In this document: piece after piece, positions 52,071 through 63,000 of the stretch | How the letters are laid out: each line of letters starts with the position of its first letter | Position numbering within the stretch: position 1 is the first letter of the stretch | Origin: Desertivirga arenae | GTDB lineage: Bacteria; Bacteroidota; Bacteroidia; Sphingobacteriales; Sphingobacteriaceae | NCBI RefSeq assembly: GCF_017355785.1 | Contig: NZ_JAFEWE010000016.1 | Coordinates: forward strand, 1 to 64,000 | Reading direction: 5' to 3' | Length of the DNA: 64,000 nt | Program-made: the position numbers and the translations under genes | The notes under the pieces: model-generated | The model's input: the letters and a program-made list of their open reading frames with translations, nothing else | Told to the model about the DNA's origin: nothing | Database searches by the model: none

Positions 52071-53744
52071 ATGAAAAAGATATTTAATGGAATAGCCAGT
52101 CTTTTAACCACGGCTGTATTGTTTTCTTCCTGTCAAAAAGTGGAAGTTGAAGTAACATCTGAGCTTACTCCGGAGGTTTTCCCTAAAACAGCTTCTCAGC
52201 TTACTGCAGCAACTGGACCGGTTTATATAAATTTAAGAAGCGATTATTCAGTAGCCTATTGGTTTTTGCAAAGTCTTTCAACTGATGAAGCGGTATTGCC
52301 GTTCTTTGGTTCAGACTGGGTGGATGGAAACCGTTACCTGGAGTCTCATCGTCATACCTGGACAAAAGATAATGGATCGGTTTCAGCTGTATGGAGTTAC
52401 TTGAGTAATATTATTGGAACATCCAATCAAGCTCTTTCCATTATAGACCAGTCTGCTCCGGCCGGTAACGACAAGAGTACAACTCTTTCGGAATTGAGGA
52501 CGATAAGAGCCTTGTCTTACTTCATGATGATGGACCTGTATGGAGGAGTACCTCTTGACACGGTTTATGGAAGCAAAGAATTAAAAGCAAAAGCGCCCAG
52601 AGCTGAAGTATTCAGTTTTGTTGAAAAGGAGCTGAAAAATGCCATACCTTATTTAAAGGGAATAACCGGAGCTAGTACCTATGGCAAGCCAACGAAATAT
52701 ATGGCATATGCAATGTTAGCCAAGATGTACTTAAATTCGGAAGTGTACACTGGAACGGCAAGATATAATGAGTGTATAGCGGCTTGCGATCAGATTATAA
52801 GCTCTGGTTTATATGCGGTTGAACCTGCCTCCACTTACTTACAACAATTTTATCCTACAAATGGTCCAAGCCAGAAGGAGTTTATTTTTGCAATTCCTTA
52901 TGATGCGTCAACATCAAACGGTTATATGTTACATGCCCGTTATGACCTTAACCGGAATTTAGGTATCCGATATTCATATTCTGGATCAACACCAGGGACT
53001 TATACGAACCCTGTAATGAATTTAAATACCGGTAATGGACTGTTAAATGCCAGACCAAGCGGTCCGAGGATGACAACAGCAGAATTCTATGCTAACTTTA
53101 ATGATCCTAATGACGTAAGAAACAAGCAATGGTTAAGCGGATTACAATATTGGCAGGATGGAAGTCCTATTATGGTAAGTACAACAAAGGGCGGCTACGA
53201 CCAAACAGTAACAGGGGATGAAGCTAAAAAGCCCTACGTGTACCATCTTAATTTAACTCCACTTACAGGCTCGAGGTTTGGTGCAAATTCTTATGATCTT
53301 GGGAAGGATGAGATTGCCTGGAATACAGGTGTGAGGAACATTAAGTTCTATCCGGATTACACGAACACAGTTGGTAGAAATCAAAGTAATGATGTTCCAG
53401 TGTTCCGGTATTCAGACATTCTCCTTATGAAAGCTGAAGCAATTTTACGTGGTGGAACTCCTACCTTAGGAGCTACAGCTTTATCCCTGGTAAATCAGGT
53501 TAAAACTAACCGTACCACTTCTGGTGCTTATACTAGTATTAACCTCGAAGAGTTGTACAAAGAGAGAAGCAGAGAGTTTGCCTGGGAAAACTGGCATCGT
53601 AATGATATGATTCGTTTTGGAAAATTTGAAGGAACCTGGGGCCTAGGCAAAACTAATTCGGATCTTTATCGCCGTATTTACCCTATACCAACAACAGCAA
53701 TGGCTACCAATCCTAATCTGGTGCAAAATCCAGGTTATAACTAA
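52071..53744 (+). CDS. SusD/RagB-family outer-membrane lipoprotein
   Basis: The 557-residue protein has a lipoprotein signal (TTAVLFSSCQK, Cys21), TPR-like helices (SYFMMMDLYGGVPLDTVYGS; KYMAYAMLAKMYLNSEVY) and the C-terminal SusD block LEELYKERSREFAWENWHRN followed by MIRFGKFEGTW. It starts 18 bp after SusC and should form the ligand-binding lid of that transporter. Confidence 0.95.
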   Translation: MKKIFNGIASLLTTAVLFSSCQKVEVEVTSELTPEVFPKTASQLTAATGPVYINLRSDYSVAYWFLQSLSTDEAVLPFFGSDWVDGNRYLESHRHTWTKDNGSVSAVWSYLSNIIGTSNQALSIIDQSAPAGNDKSTTLSELRTIRALSYFMMMDLYGGVPLDTVYGSKELKAKAPRAEVFSFVEKELKNAIPYLKGITGASTYGKPTKYMAYAMLAKMYLNSEVYTGTARYNECIAACDQIISSGLYAVEPASTYLQQFYPTNGPSQKEFIFAIPYDASTSNGYMLHARYDLNRNLGIRYSYSGSTPGTYTNPVMNLNTGNGLLNARPSGPRMTTAEFYANFNDPNDVRNKQWLSGLQYWQDGSPIMVSTTKGGYDQTVTGDEAKKPYVYHLNLTPLTGSRFGANSYDLGKDEIAWNTGVRNIKFYPDYTNTVGRNQSNDVPVFRYSDILLMKAEAILRGGTPTLGATALSLVNQVKTNRTTSGAYTSINLEELYKERSREFAWENWHRNDMIRFGKFEGTWGLGKTNSDLYRRIYPIPTTAMATNPNLVQNPGYN

Positions 53745-53771
53745 GAACTATAAATTACTAAAACTAAGTCT

Positions 53772-53800
53772 GCCTCCGGGCGAAAAGTCCGGAGGCTTTG
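53772..53800 (+). terminator. Hairpin after SusD, possible attenuator
   Basis: GCCTCCGG (53772-53779) and CCGGAGGC (53789-53796) form a perfect 8-bp stem with a 9-nt loop and a TTTGTTT tail, between susD and the phosphatase gene. It could lower transcription of the enzymes relative to the transporter. Confidence 0.75.
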
Positions 53801-53817
53801 TTTATCTTGTTCATATA

Positions 53818-54807
53818 ATGCGAAAGCTATACCTTCTTGTTCCTGTTGTATCCTTTTTAAGTTCTATATTTTTTGCTACTGCCCAGGTACTGATTCGCGA
53901 TAGTACTTTTGTACCTTCGGAAAATAAAGTACTGGTTAAAGAACCTCTGGCTCTTAATTTTATTGCTATGGGCGACTGGGGCCGGAACGGAGATGATCAT
54001 CAGAAGGAAGTGGCCAGGCAAATGGGAAAGACTGCCCGCGATGTGAAAGCTCAGTTTGTAGTAGCAACAGGAGATAATTTTTATCCAAGCGGAGTGATCA
54101 GCAAAACTGACCCACTTTTTAAGTATTCCTTCGAGGATATTTATACCGATTTTTCATTGCAGTGGGATTGGTATGTGATACTTGGTAACCATGATTACAA
54201 GTCAAATCCTGACGCCCAGGTAGAATACTCATCTATAAGCAGAAGATGGAAGATGCCGGCACGCTATTATTCAAAGACATTTAATATCAATAATGATCCT
54301 TCCCAAAAGGTTCTTATGGTTTTCATTGATACTAATCCCCTGATTCCCGAATTTTACAAAAATGCTGAGTACGGACCGAATGTAAAGGGGCAGGATACAA
54401 CTAAGCAAAAGCGATGGCTGGAGAAAACACTGCAAAGTGCGGGTGCTGATATTAAATGGAAAATAGTGGTAGGTCACCATCCAATGTTCACTGGCGGTAG
54501 CAGAACCGAAGGTTACGATACAAAAGCAATAAGAAATTCTTTGAAGCCAGTTTTGGATAAGTATGGAGTGGACGTTTATTTAACCGGTCATGAGCATAGT
54601 CTGCAATATATAAAGCCACCGGGCACTACACATCATTTTATTTCAGGGGCTGCTTCTGAAGCCACTTCGGCCCGGTTAATAGATCATAGTAAATTTTCTG
54701 CTTCAGACTATGGTTTTATGTTATTTTCTGTTACATCTAATCAACTACGTGTACAGGCAATCAATCATGAGGGAAAAATTTTGTATAACACACTTATAAA
54801 GAAATAA
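53818..54807 (+). CDS. Purple-acid-phosphatase-like (TRAP/ACP5-type) metallophosphoesterase
   Basis: The 329-residue protein has a signal peptide (MRKLYLLVPVVSFLSSIFFATAQ) and the small purple acid phosphatase motif set: MGDWG (Asp53), GDNFYPSG (Asp86, Tyr89), GNHDY (Asn124), VGHHPMF (His220) and GHEH (His258, His260). All seven metal ligands, including the Tyr that gives the purple colour, are in place. It should hydrolyse phosphomonoesters in the periplasm or at the surface. It follows SusD and precedes the HGSNAT-like gene by 27 bp, so phosphate removal is apparently part of the pathway of this locus. Confidence 0.9.
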   Translation: MRKLYLLVPVVSFLSSIFFATAQVLIRDSTFVPSENKVLVKEPLALNFIAMGDWGRNGDDHQKEVARQMGKTARDVKAQFVVATGDNFYPSGVISKTDPLFKYSFEDIYTDFSLQWDWYVILGNHDYKSNPDAQVEYSSISRRWKMPARYYSKTFNINNDPSQKVLMVFIDTNPLIPEFYKNAEYGPNVKGQDTTKQKRWLEKTLQSAGADIKWKIVVGHHPMFTGGSRTEGYDTKAIRNSLKPVLDKYGVDVYLTGHEHSLQYIKPPGTTHHFISGAASEATSARLIDHSKFSASDYGFMLFSVTSNQLRVQAINHEGKILYNTLIKK

Positions 54808-54834
54808 CGATTCCTCTTCAATTAAAAGGTCAGT

Positions 54835-56082
54835 ATGATTGAGTTAGCTACAGGTATTTCTGTTGACAATCCCCCGGTAACAAAAGTCAATACAAGACTA
54901 TTGTCCCTGGATGCTTTAAGGGGCTTTGATATGTTCTGGATTATTAGCGGGGAAGAGATCTTTCATGGTTTTGCAGCTGCTATCAAGCAAAAGTACTCTT
55001 TGGTGCAGGACCCGGAAAGCTGGCAAATAGCTACAGATTCAAGATTATCTGTGTTAGAAAAGATAATGATCGGGATCAGTAATCAATTGCACCATTCGGT
55101 TTGGAATGGCTTTACATTTTACGATTTGATATTTCCCTTGTTTATTTTTATTGCCGGTGTTTCCATGCCCTTCTCCTATGCACGATACCTGGATGGCCAT
55201 GAAATTAAAGGTAAGGGAACAAAACGGCAAATTTATGTTTCTCTAGTTAAACGTACGATTTTATTGATCGTATTGGGAATGGTAGTTAATGGATTGCTCA
55301 AGTTTCCGGGATACGAAAATACGCGTTTTGCAAGTGTTTTAGGCAGAATAGCTCTTGCTTGTTTTTTTGCAGCACTAATTTATTTAAATTGTTCGTTGAA
55401 AAAGCAGGTTATCTGGTTCGGGGTAATTTTGTTAGGGTACTGGGCAATGATGACTTTAATTCCGGTTCCTATTTATGGCAATGGAATATTTACTCCGGCC
55501 GGAAATCTGTCAGCATTTATAGATCGCTTATTACTTCCTGGAAAACTACATCGTCAGGTTTATGATCCTGAAGGTTTGCTATCAACTGTCCCTGCCGTGG
55601 GAACTGCATTACTTGGGGTATTTACGGGGCAGTTCTTAAGAACAAATGTTCCGATTAACTTAGAGTTTACTCCCGCCCGAAAGGGAGTAACAATGATTCT
55701 TGGAGGAATAGTAATGGTAGTTGCCGGCTTGCTGTGGGATTTACTATTTCCGATTAACAAGATCATGTGGACAAGTTCCTTTGTGCTTTTTGCCGGTGGC
55801 TTAAGCCTGTTAGTTTTTTCCATCTTCTATCTTGTGATAGACGTATGGGGATTGAAAAAGTGGAGCCAGCCGCTGATCTGGATCGGTACTAATTCAATTC
55901 TTATTTATCTGGCGGCTCACGGGTTCGTTAATTTTCAGGCTAGCTCAGAATTTATCTTCGGAGGGCTCATCAACCGGACTCCAGATGTACTCCATCATGC
56001 ACTGATCTGGATTGGCGTGCTTATAATTCAGCTTTTCCTACTAAGGTTTCTATATTTAAGAAAAATGTTTATGAAGCTTTAA
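54835..56082 (+). CDS. HGSNAT-like / DUF5009 membrane protein
   Basis: The 415-residue polytopic protein opens with LLSLDALRGFDMFWIISGEE and has the block HHSVWNGFTFYDLIFPLFIF (86-105), which parallels the region around the acetylated active-site His of heparan-alpha-glucosaminide N-acetyltransferase; His87 is the candidate equivalent. About ten hydrophobic segments follow. The eukaryotic enzyme moves acetyl groups from cytoplasmic acetyl-CoA to terminal alpha-glucosamine on the far side of the membrane. Many bacterial relatives (DUF5009, DUF1624) remain uncharacterised. Two genes downstream is the GH89 enzyme that acts on the acetylated product. Confidence 0.8.
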   Translation: MIELATGISVDNPPVTKVNTRLLSLDALRGFDMFWIISGEEIFHGFAAAIKQKYSLVQDPESWQIATDSRLSVLEKIMIGISNQLHHSVWNGFTFYDLIFPLFIFIAGVSMPFSYARYLDGHEIKGKGTKRQIYVSLVKRTILLIVLGMVVNGLLKFPGYENTRFASVLGRIALACFFAALIYLNCSLKKQVIWFGVILLGYWAMMTLIPVPIYGNGIFTPAGNLSAFIDRLLLPGKLHRQVYDPEGLLSTVPAVGTALLGVFTGQFLRTNVPINLEFTPARKGVTMILGGIVMVVAGLLWDLLFPINKIMWTSSFVLFAGGLSLLVFSIFYLVIDVWGLKKWSQPLIWIGTNSILIYLAAHGFVNFQASSEFIFGGLINRTPDVLHHALIWIGVLIIQLFLLRFLYLRKMFMKL

Positions 56083-56126
56083 ACTTCAATTAATTAAGCA
56101 ATTATCAAACTAATCATCAATCAACA

Positions 56127-57755
56127 ATGAACCAATTAAAAACCGCAGACTACATCGTCTTCTTCATCTACTTCGTCGTTGTTGCTTTTTACGGCTACTA
56201 TGTCTATCAGAAGAAGAAGACTAAGGAAGTTAGCTCAAAAGATTTTTTCCTGGCAGAAGGCTCACTTACCTGGTGGGCAATCGGTGCGTCGCTTATTGCA
56301 TCGAATATTTCAGCTGAGCATTTTATTGGAATGTCAGGTTCCGGCTTTGCTCTGGGACTGGCAATTTCATCTTATGAATGGATGTCTGCCGCCACGTTAA
56401 TCCTTGTAGCGGTATTTATTATCCCCGTATATCTTAAGAATAAAATATTTACTATGCCTCAGTTTTTATCCAAGCGGTATAATGACAGTGTAAGCACCGT
56501 GATGGCTATTTTCTGGTTATTGGTATATGTATTTGTAAATCTTACCTCCATCATCTATCTGGGAGCATTGGCTATCTCATCTATTTCCTCGGTGAGCTTT
56601 GAATTTTGCATTGTTGCTCTGTGTGTTTTCTCCATGATTGTAACACTGGGTGGAATGAAAGTAATTGGTTATACTGATGTTATTCAGGTTTGTGTACTTA
56701 TAATCGGCGGACTGGTCACTACCTATCTGGCCCTTACCTTACTGGCACAACAATATGGATTTGGAAAAGACATCTTAAGCGGATTGGCCATTCTGAGAAA
56801 AGAGGCCCCTGGTCACTTTCATATGATCTTCGATTCATCTAACAAGTATTATAACGAATTACCAGGCACCTCAGTAATTATTGGAGGGATGCTTATTAAT
56901 AACCTTGCTTACTGGGGCTGTAATCAATACATCGTACAGCGGGCATTGGGTGCTGATTTAAAGACGGCCCGAAAGGGTATTCTCTTTGCGGCCTTCCTTA
57001 AATTATTGGTTCCTCTGATCGCTGTGCTTCCGGGAATTGTGATGTATGTATTGCATAATAAGGGAATGTTTCAGGCAGAGATGACCGACAATGGAGTTTT
57101 AAAGCCAGATCATGCTTATCCAACCCTTATGAATTTATTACCTCCAGGTTTAAAAGGAATCGCGTTTGCTGCACTAACTGCTGCAATAGTTGCTTCACTC
57201 GCCGGTAAGGCAAATAGCATATCTACCATTTTTTCCCTGGATATTTATAAGAAATACTTCAATAAGGAGGCGGATGAAAGGAGGATGGTGAGGGTTGGAC
57301 GTTGGGCGGTAGTTGTAGCCATGACCATTGCAGCTATTGTTACACCTGCCCTGAAATCACTCGATCAAGCCTATCAATTCATCCAGGAATATGTGGGCTT
57401 TATTTCTCCCGGCGTATTGGCAATTTTCCTTTTGGGTTTTTTCTGGAAGCGTACAACCGCGAGTGCTGCTATGGCGGGAGCTTTACTTACGATTCCTTTG
57501 TCTACGATTCTTAAGTTTTTACCAGTATGGACAAACGGAGCGTTTCCTGATTACCCTTTCCTTGACCGGATGACCATTGACTTTGTGATCATATGTATCG
57601 TTATGGTTGCAATGAGCCTTCTAAGTCAGCCTAAGGAAAGCAATGAAACGGTAATTGAGGTTGACACTTCCATGTTCCGCATTCATCCCAGCTTTGCTTT
57701 TGGATCGGTACTTATTACCGGGATACTTACAGCTCTTTATACAATCTATTGGTAG
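56127..57755 (+). CDS. Sodium:solute symporter (SSS family, vSGLT-like)
   Basis: The 542-residue protein has about 13-14 membrane segments and the SSS pattern: LTWWAIGASLIASNISAEHFIGMSG (split at 48-73), TMPQFLSKRYND, VIGYTDVIQVCVLIIGG, ALTAAIVASLAGKANSIST, and YVGFISPGVLAIFLLGFFWK. The closest familiar pattern is the bacterial sodium/galactose symporter group. It would carry a monosaccharide, aminosugar or inositol across the inner membrane; the substrate is not readable. It lies 44 bp after the HGSNAT-like gene. Confidence 0.93.
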   Translation: MNQLKTADYIVFFIYFVVVAFYGYYVYQKKKTKEVSSKDFFLAEGSLTWWAIGASLIASNISAEHFIGMSGSGFALGLAISSYEWMSAATLILVAVFIIPVYLKNKIFTMPQFLSKRYNDSVSTVMAIFWLLVYVFVNLTSIIYLGALAISSISSVSFEFCIVALCVFSMIVTLGGMKVIGYTDVIQVCVLIIGGLVTTYLALTLLAQQYGFGKDILSGLAILRKEAPGHFHMIFDSSNKYYNELPGTSVIIGGMLINNLAYWGCNQYIVQRALGADLKTARKGILFAAFLKLLVPLIAVLPGIVMYVLHNKGMFQAEMTDNGVLKPDHAYPTLMNLLPPGLKGIAFAALTAAIVASLAGKANSISTIFSLDIYKKYFNKEADERRMVRVGRWAVVVAMTIAAIVTPALKSLDQAYQFIQEYVGFISPGVLAIFLLGFFWKRTTASAAMAGALLTIPLSTILKFLPVWTNGAFPDYPFLDRMTIDFVIICIVMVAMSLLSQPKESNETVIEVDTSMFRIHPSFAFGSVLITGILTALYTIYW

Positions 57756-57765
57756 TCGAACTCTT

Positions 57766-59973
57766 ATGCGCTTAAAAAGATCTTTATTTTGCTTTATCCT
57801 ACTTTTCCCTGCATTATTTGTGCAGGCACAGTCTCACCTGCAAGCAGGAAAGGAATTACTTTCAAGGATCCTGCCTGGTTATACCAGTCTATTTATTGTG
57901 GAAGACGCCCCTGGCTTGGCAGGAAAGGACGTTTTTGAGCTGGAAAGCCGCGGTAAAAAAATAGTCTTGCGTGGAAATAACGGAGGCGCACTAGCGTCGG
58001 GATTATATTACTACCTCACAGAATATTGCCACTGCCAAATCACCTGGAATGGCAGCAATTTAAAAATGCCTAAAGTATTACCGGCTATTCCAGGTAAGGT
58101 AAGAAAGGAAACTCCCTATGAATACAGGTACTACCTGAACTACTGCACCTTTAATTATAGTATGAGTTGGTGGGATTGGAGCAGATGGGAAAAGGAGATT
58201 GACTGGATGGCACTCCACGGAATTAATATGCCTCTCGCTATAACAGGTGAGGAGTATACCTGGTATTTGGTATACAAGGAGATGGGTTTTAGCGATGAAG
58301 ACTTGAACGGCTTCTTCACAGGACCGGCGTACTTCTCCTGGTTTTGGATGGGAAATATAGACGCATGGGGTGGTCCGCTGCCATTAAACTGGATGAAAGA
58401 GCATTTTGAACTGCAAAAGAAAATCCTTCAACGGGAGCGTTCATTAGGTATGAAGCCTGTTTTACCAGCCTTCACCGGGCATGTTCCGGCTAGCTTTAAA
58501 CAAAAATTCCCAACTGCAAAGCTAAAGAAAACTAATTGGACCAACGGTTTTGCTGATACTTACATACTTGATTCCGAAGATCCGATGTTTGCCCGTATTG
58601 GAAAGATGTTCCTCGAGAAACAAACGGAATTATTGGGTACAGACCATTTGTATTCTGCTGATACCTTTAATGAAAATGAACCGCCTTCTGATGAACCAGA
58701 GTTCTTGTCTAAACTAAGTGCAAGGGTATATGAAGGAATGCGTCAGGCAGATCCGGACGCGGTTTGGGTGATGCAGGGCTGGTTGTTCTATAGCGACAGG
58801 AAGTTTTGGAAAGAACCGCAGACTGAAGCTTTGTTGAAAGCCGTACCAAATGACAAAATGATCTTGTTAGATCTTGCGACAGAAATAGAGCCGGTATGGA
58901 AACGCACAAGTGCTTTTTATGGGAAACCCTGGATCTGGAACATGTTGCACAACTTCGGGGGAAATACTAATCTTTTCGGTCGTATGGACGTTGTAGCCCA
59001 AGCTCCGGCAGAGGCTCTTAATGATCCTAAAAGTGGAAATCTGAAAGGAATAGGACTCAGTATGGAAGGGATCGAGCAGAATCCGGTGATGTATGAGTTA
59101 ATGATGGAGAACACATGGCGAAAGGAATCTATTGATCTTAATGAATGGCTCCCAAAGTTTGTGTACAATCGTTATGGCAGTAAAAATAAAGAAGCAATCA
59201 AGGCCTGGAATATTCTGAGAAAGACGGTCTATACGGTTCCTGCAGATAAGTATATTCGTGATGGTGCAGAGTCGATCATTCAGGCTCGTCCTACCACTGA
59301 TAGTTCCAGCAGATGGGCAAAGACCAAGTTGAACTATGAGGCGACAGAGATTCTTCCAGCCTGGGATGCTTTGATAAAAGCTTCCGAATCATGCAAAAAT
59401 AGTAGTGGTTTTCAGTATGATCTGGTGGACTTAAGCAGGCAGGTTCTTGCAAACCACGCTCTACCCCTTCAAAGAAAATTCGTTGCCGCCTATGAACAGC
59501 GGGATAAACAGGCATTTCAAAAATACAGTAAACAGTTTTTAGATCTGATCGGGGATATGGATAGATTGCTCGCCTCTCAAAAAGATTTTATGCTTGGTCC
59601 ATGGGTTGCTGATGCACGTGCTTGGGGAAGAACCGAAAAAGAGAAAGCGATCTATGAAATGAATGCAAAAGATCTTATTACCCTTTGGGGTGATAAGGAC
59701 TGTCCGCTAAATGAGTATGCATGCAGGCAGTGGAGTGGTTTATTGAATGACTTCTATAAGCCGAGATGGCAAAAGTTCTTTACAGCAGTTCGAATGGATC
59801 TGGATGGGAAAAAGCCTTTGAATAAAGAGGAGTTCGCCAAAGAGATCAAACAGTGGGAGTGGGATTGGGTAAATGCGAGGAAGGATTATCCTGTTAAACC
59901 TAGCGGAAATCCTGTTGAAGAATCGAAAAAGGTTTACCAAAAATATAGGAAACAGGTGGCAACCCTGTTTTAA
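57766..59973 (+). CDS. Alpha-N-acetylglucosaminidase, glycoside hydrolase family 89
   Basis: The ATG at 57766 (MRLKRSLFCFILLF) gives a signal peptide ending VQAQ and lies 10 bp after the symporter stop; an open frame from 57655 overlaps that gene and is rejected. The 735-residue product matches human NAGLU along its length: YYLNYCTFNYSMSWWDW, DWMALHGINMPLAITGEEY, GPAYFSWFWMGNIDAWGGPL, SADTFNENEPPSDEPEFL (counterpart of Glu316) and SMEGIEQNPVMYELM (counterpart of Glu446). It releases terminal alpha-linked GlcNAc and should act in the periplasm. Both catalytic Glu are kept. Confidence 0.95.
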   Translation: MRLKRSLFCFILLFPALFVQAQSHLQAGKELLSRILPGYTSLFIVEDAPGLAGKDVFELESRGKKIVLRGNNGGALASGLYYYLTEYCHCQITWNGSNLKMPKVLPAIPGKVRKETPYEYRYYLNYCTFNYSMSWWDWSRWEKEIDWMALHGINMPLAITGEEYTWYLVYKEMGFSDEDLNGFFTGPAYFSWFWMGNIDAWGGPLPLNWMKEHFELQKKILQRERSLGMKPVLPAFTGHVPASFKQKFPTAKLKKTNWTNGFADTYILDSEDPMFARIGKMFLEKQTELLGTDHLYSADTFNENEPPSDEPEFLSKLSARVYEGMRQADPDAVWVMQGWLFYSDRKFWKEPQTEALLKAVPNDKMILLDLATEIEPVWKRTSAFYGKPWIWNMLHNFGGNTNLFGRMDVVAQAPAEALNDPKSGNLKGIGLSMEGIEQNPVMYELMMENTWRKESIDLNEWLPKFVYNRYGSKNKEAIKAWNILRKTVYTVPADKYIRDGAESIIQARPTTDSSSRWAKTKLNYEATEILPAWDALIKASESCKNSSGFQYDLVDLSRQVLANHALPLQRKFVAAYEQRDKQAFQKYSKQFLDLIGDMDRLLASQKDFMLGPWVADARAWGRTEKEKAIYEMNAKDLITLWGDKDCPLNEYACRQWSGLLNDFYKPRWQKFFTAVRMDLDGKKPLNKEEFAKEIKQWEWDWVNARKDYPVKPSGNPVEESKKVYQKYRKQVATLF

Positions 59974-60048
59974 ATACAGATTGAATCTTTATTGACTTTC
60001 TTCCGGAAAGTTAATAGGAATACGTCGCAAATAAAATGTTTTTAATTC

Positions 60049-63000
60049 ATGATGAAGTTCTACGGGCTGTTATTATCAGCAGTAATTAATTTTTCCCTGC
60101 AAAGTTTGGCACAGGTAAAAGCCACGGTAGATAGTGCTGGAGAGGCTACCGTGCCTGCAGAGATTGAGAACCCTCAAATCTTAGGCATCAATAAAAGCCT
60201 GGCCCATGCAACTTTAATGCCTTATGCAAATCTGGAAGAAGCTTTAAATGGTAATCGTCGCGCCTCTTCATATGCTAAAAGCTTAAATGGAAAGTGGAAG
60301 TTCAATTGGGTCTCCTGGCCACAAAAACGCCCGGAGGATTTTTATAAGCCTGCATTTGATGTATCCGCCTGGAAAGATATCGAGGTTCCATCCAATTGGC
60401 AGATCAAAGGGTACGGAACTCCTTTCTATCGCAACATTGGCTATACTTTTCAAAAGGATTTTCCTCGCGTAATGAGCACTCCTCCAGAAAATTATACAGC
60501 GTATAAAGAACGAAACCCTGTTGGAAGCTATCGGCGCACTTTTACTGTTCCTGCATCCTGGAAGGGAGGGAGAACATTTATAACATTTGATGGGGTAGAT
60601 GCAGGGTTCTTCTTATGGATCAACGGAAAAAAAGTTGGGTATAGTGTTAACAGTCGCAACGCTGCGGAGTTTGACATCAGCTCTTATTTGAGACCGGGGG
60701 AAAACGTTATTGCTGTTGAGGTATACCAATACACTAGCGGTAGCTATCTGGAGGATCAGGATATGTGGCGGCTGAGTGGGATCTTCAGAAACGTTACCCT
60801 GTGGCGGGCACCTGAAACCCATATCCGTGACTTTTTTATAAAGACCGATCTCGATGAGAATTATAAAAACGGCACTACTTTGATTTCCACCAAAGTGATC
60901 AATTACTCTTCAAAGAGGATAAGCGGTAAAAAATTGCTTGCTACTATCTACAAGGGCCAGGATGTAATAAAGTCTGCCGAAGCACAGGTGCCGGAACTTG
61001 GAAAAGGGCAGGAGCGTGAGGTGAACTTAAGCATTCCTGTTACAAATCCTGATAAATGGACAGCTGAAACTCCATCTTTATATACCTGTGTGCTTCAATT
61101 AGTTGATAAAAATGGAGTATCGGAAATCTTATCGCAAAAGATAGGCTATCGAGAAATCGAGATCAAAGGAAGGGTATTCATGGTGAATGGCGTTCCTATA
61201 AAATTGAAGGGGGTTAACCGCCACGAGAACTGGCCTGAAGTTGGACATGCCATTACGGAAGCCCAGATGATCCGCGATATTGAGGTTATAAAGCAGGGTA
61301 ACTGTAATCACGTGCGTACGAGTCACTATTCTGATGATCCACGTTGGTATGAGCTCTGTGACCAATACGGTCTATATCTGGTAGCAGAGGCAAATGTGGA
61401 ATGTCATGGATTGATGGATCGTTTTAATGACGAACCTTTAATGAAGCAAGCGATCATCGATCGTAATGTGGCCAATGTTGAAAGTTTTAAAAATCATCCC
61501 TCGGTGATCATTTGGTCTTTGGGAAATGAGTGCGGAACAGGAGGAGGAAATTTCAGGACAGCTTTAGAGATAGTTAAAAAGCTTGATGAAACGCGTCCAA
61601 CTCATTATGAGGGTTTTTCTCGCGACAAAACTAATCCAGCTGATCTGGATAGTAAGATGTATTCACCTATAATTCCTTACGAGAATCCAAGCTGGAAGCA
61701 GAAGTTACTGTCATCGGTAGAATTAATCGCCGCGGACACGAGTTTAAAGAAACCTTTCTACTTATGTGAGTTTGCCCATGCTATGTTTAATTCTATGGGT
61801 TCATTAAAGGAATATGGAGATCTGTTCGATAAGTATCCTTCCATTCTTGGTGGTGCAATCTGGGAATTTCAGGATCAGGGAATTTATAACAGAAGGGATC
61901 CTAAACATCCAATTCTAGCCTATGGTGGAGGATTTGGTGAGTTTCCGAACGATCATTATTTTATCCATAAAGGAGTAGTCAACTCAGAGCGGGAGGCAAA
62001 ACCGCACTATCCCGAAATGAAATATGTTTTCCAATGGATAAGCGTTAAACCTGTCGATCTTCAGAAAGGCCTGGTTTCCATCCGTAACAAATATCAGTTT
62101 GTAAACCTGGATAGATTTGACGCAACCTGGGAGTTAAGTGAAAACGGTATTAAGCGGGATTCCGGAAAGATTGATATCAGTAACATTGGCCCCAGGTCTG
62201 AAAAGCAAGTTTTCCTTCCTTATTCTGAATCTGCAACCAACTCCGCGAGTATTTACCACATAAGGATTTCTTTTAAGCTAAAGCAAGATGAGCTCTGGGC
62301 AAAGAAAGGATTCGAATTGGCCTCAGAACAATTAGAGCTTCTGGCAAGTACTCGAGTTGCTGCAAAGAAAGATCTGGGAGGAGCTGCTAAAGGTCCCAAA
62401 CTAATCGTTGAAGAAAAAAAAGATCTTATTTCTGTTAATGGTAGTATGTTCCAAGTGGTGTTTGATAAAGCAAAGGGGACGATCATTGACCTGGTAAGCA
62501 ACAATAATAAATTGCTCAAAGAAGGAGGGGGACCGGTATTGCATTTATGGAGAGCTCCACACCAGGAGGATGACATCTATGCAGATAAAGGATGGAATGA
62601 GTATGGATTGAAAGAACTTAACTGGAAGAAAGAGTCTTTGGTTGTTAATAAGCTTCCTGCAGGGTCTGTAAAGGTTACTGTGGTGCTTAAGGGTTTAGGA
62701 AAAAAGGACTTTACTGTTAACCATAAAGTAATATATACCATAACTGCAGACGGAAGTATTAGGGTTGAAAATGAAGTTAATTCTACTAAACCTGAACTGG
62801 TATTAGCCAGAATGGGTGTAAGAATGCTTCTGGATAAAAGGTATGAACAGTTCAGTTATTTTGGCAGGGGCCCAATGGAGAATTACTCCGACCGTAAGAG
62901 TGGTTCTGAAATAGGCATTTATAAAAGTACGGTAATGCAACAATTCACTCCTTACGAGAAACCCATGGAGTGCGGTAATCACGAGGATGTACGCTGGGCG

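Noticed and set aside
57655-57765. Extended N-terminus of the GH89 enzyme overlapping the symporter
   Set aside because: The internal ATG at 57766 gives a standard signal peptide and a normal 10-bp spacing to the symporter stop.
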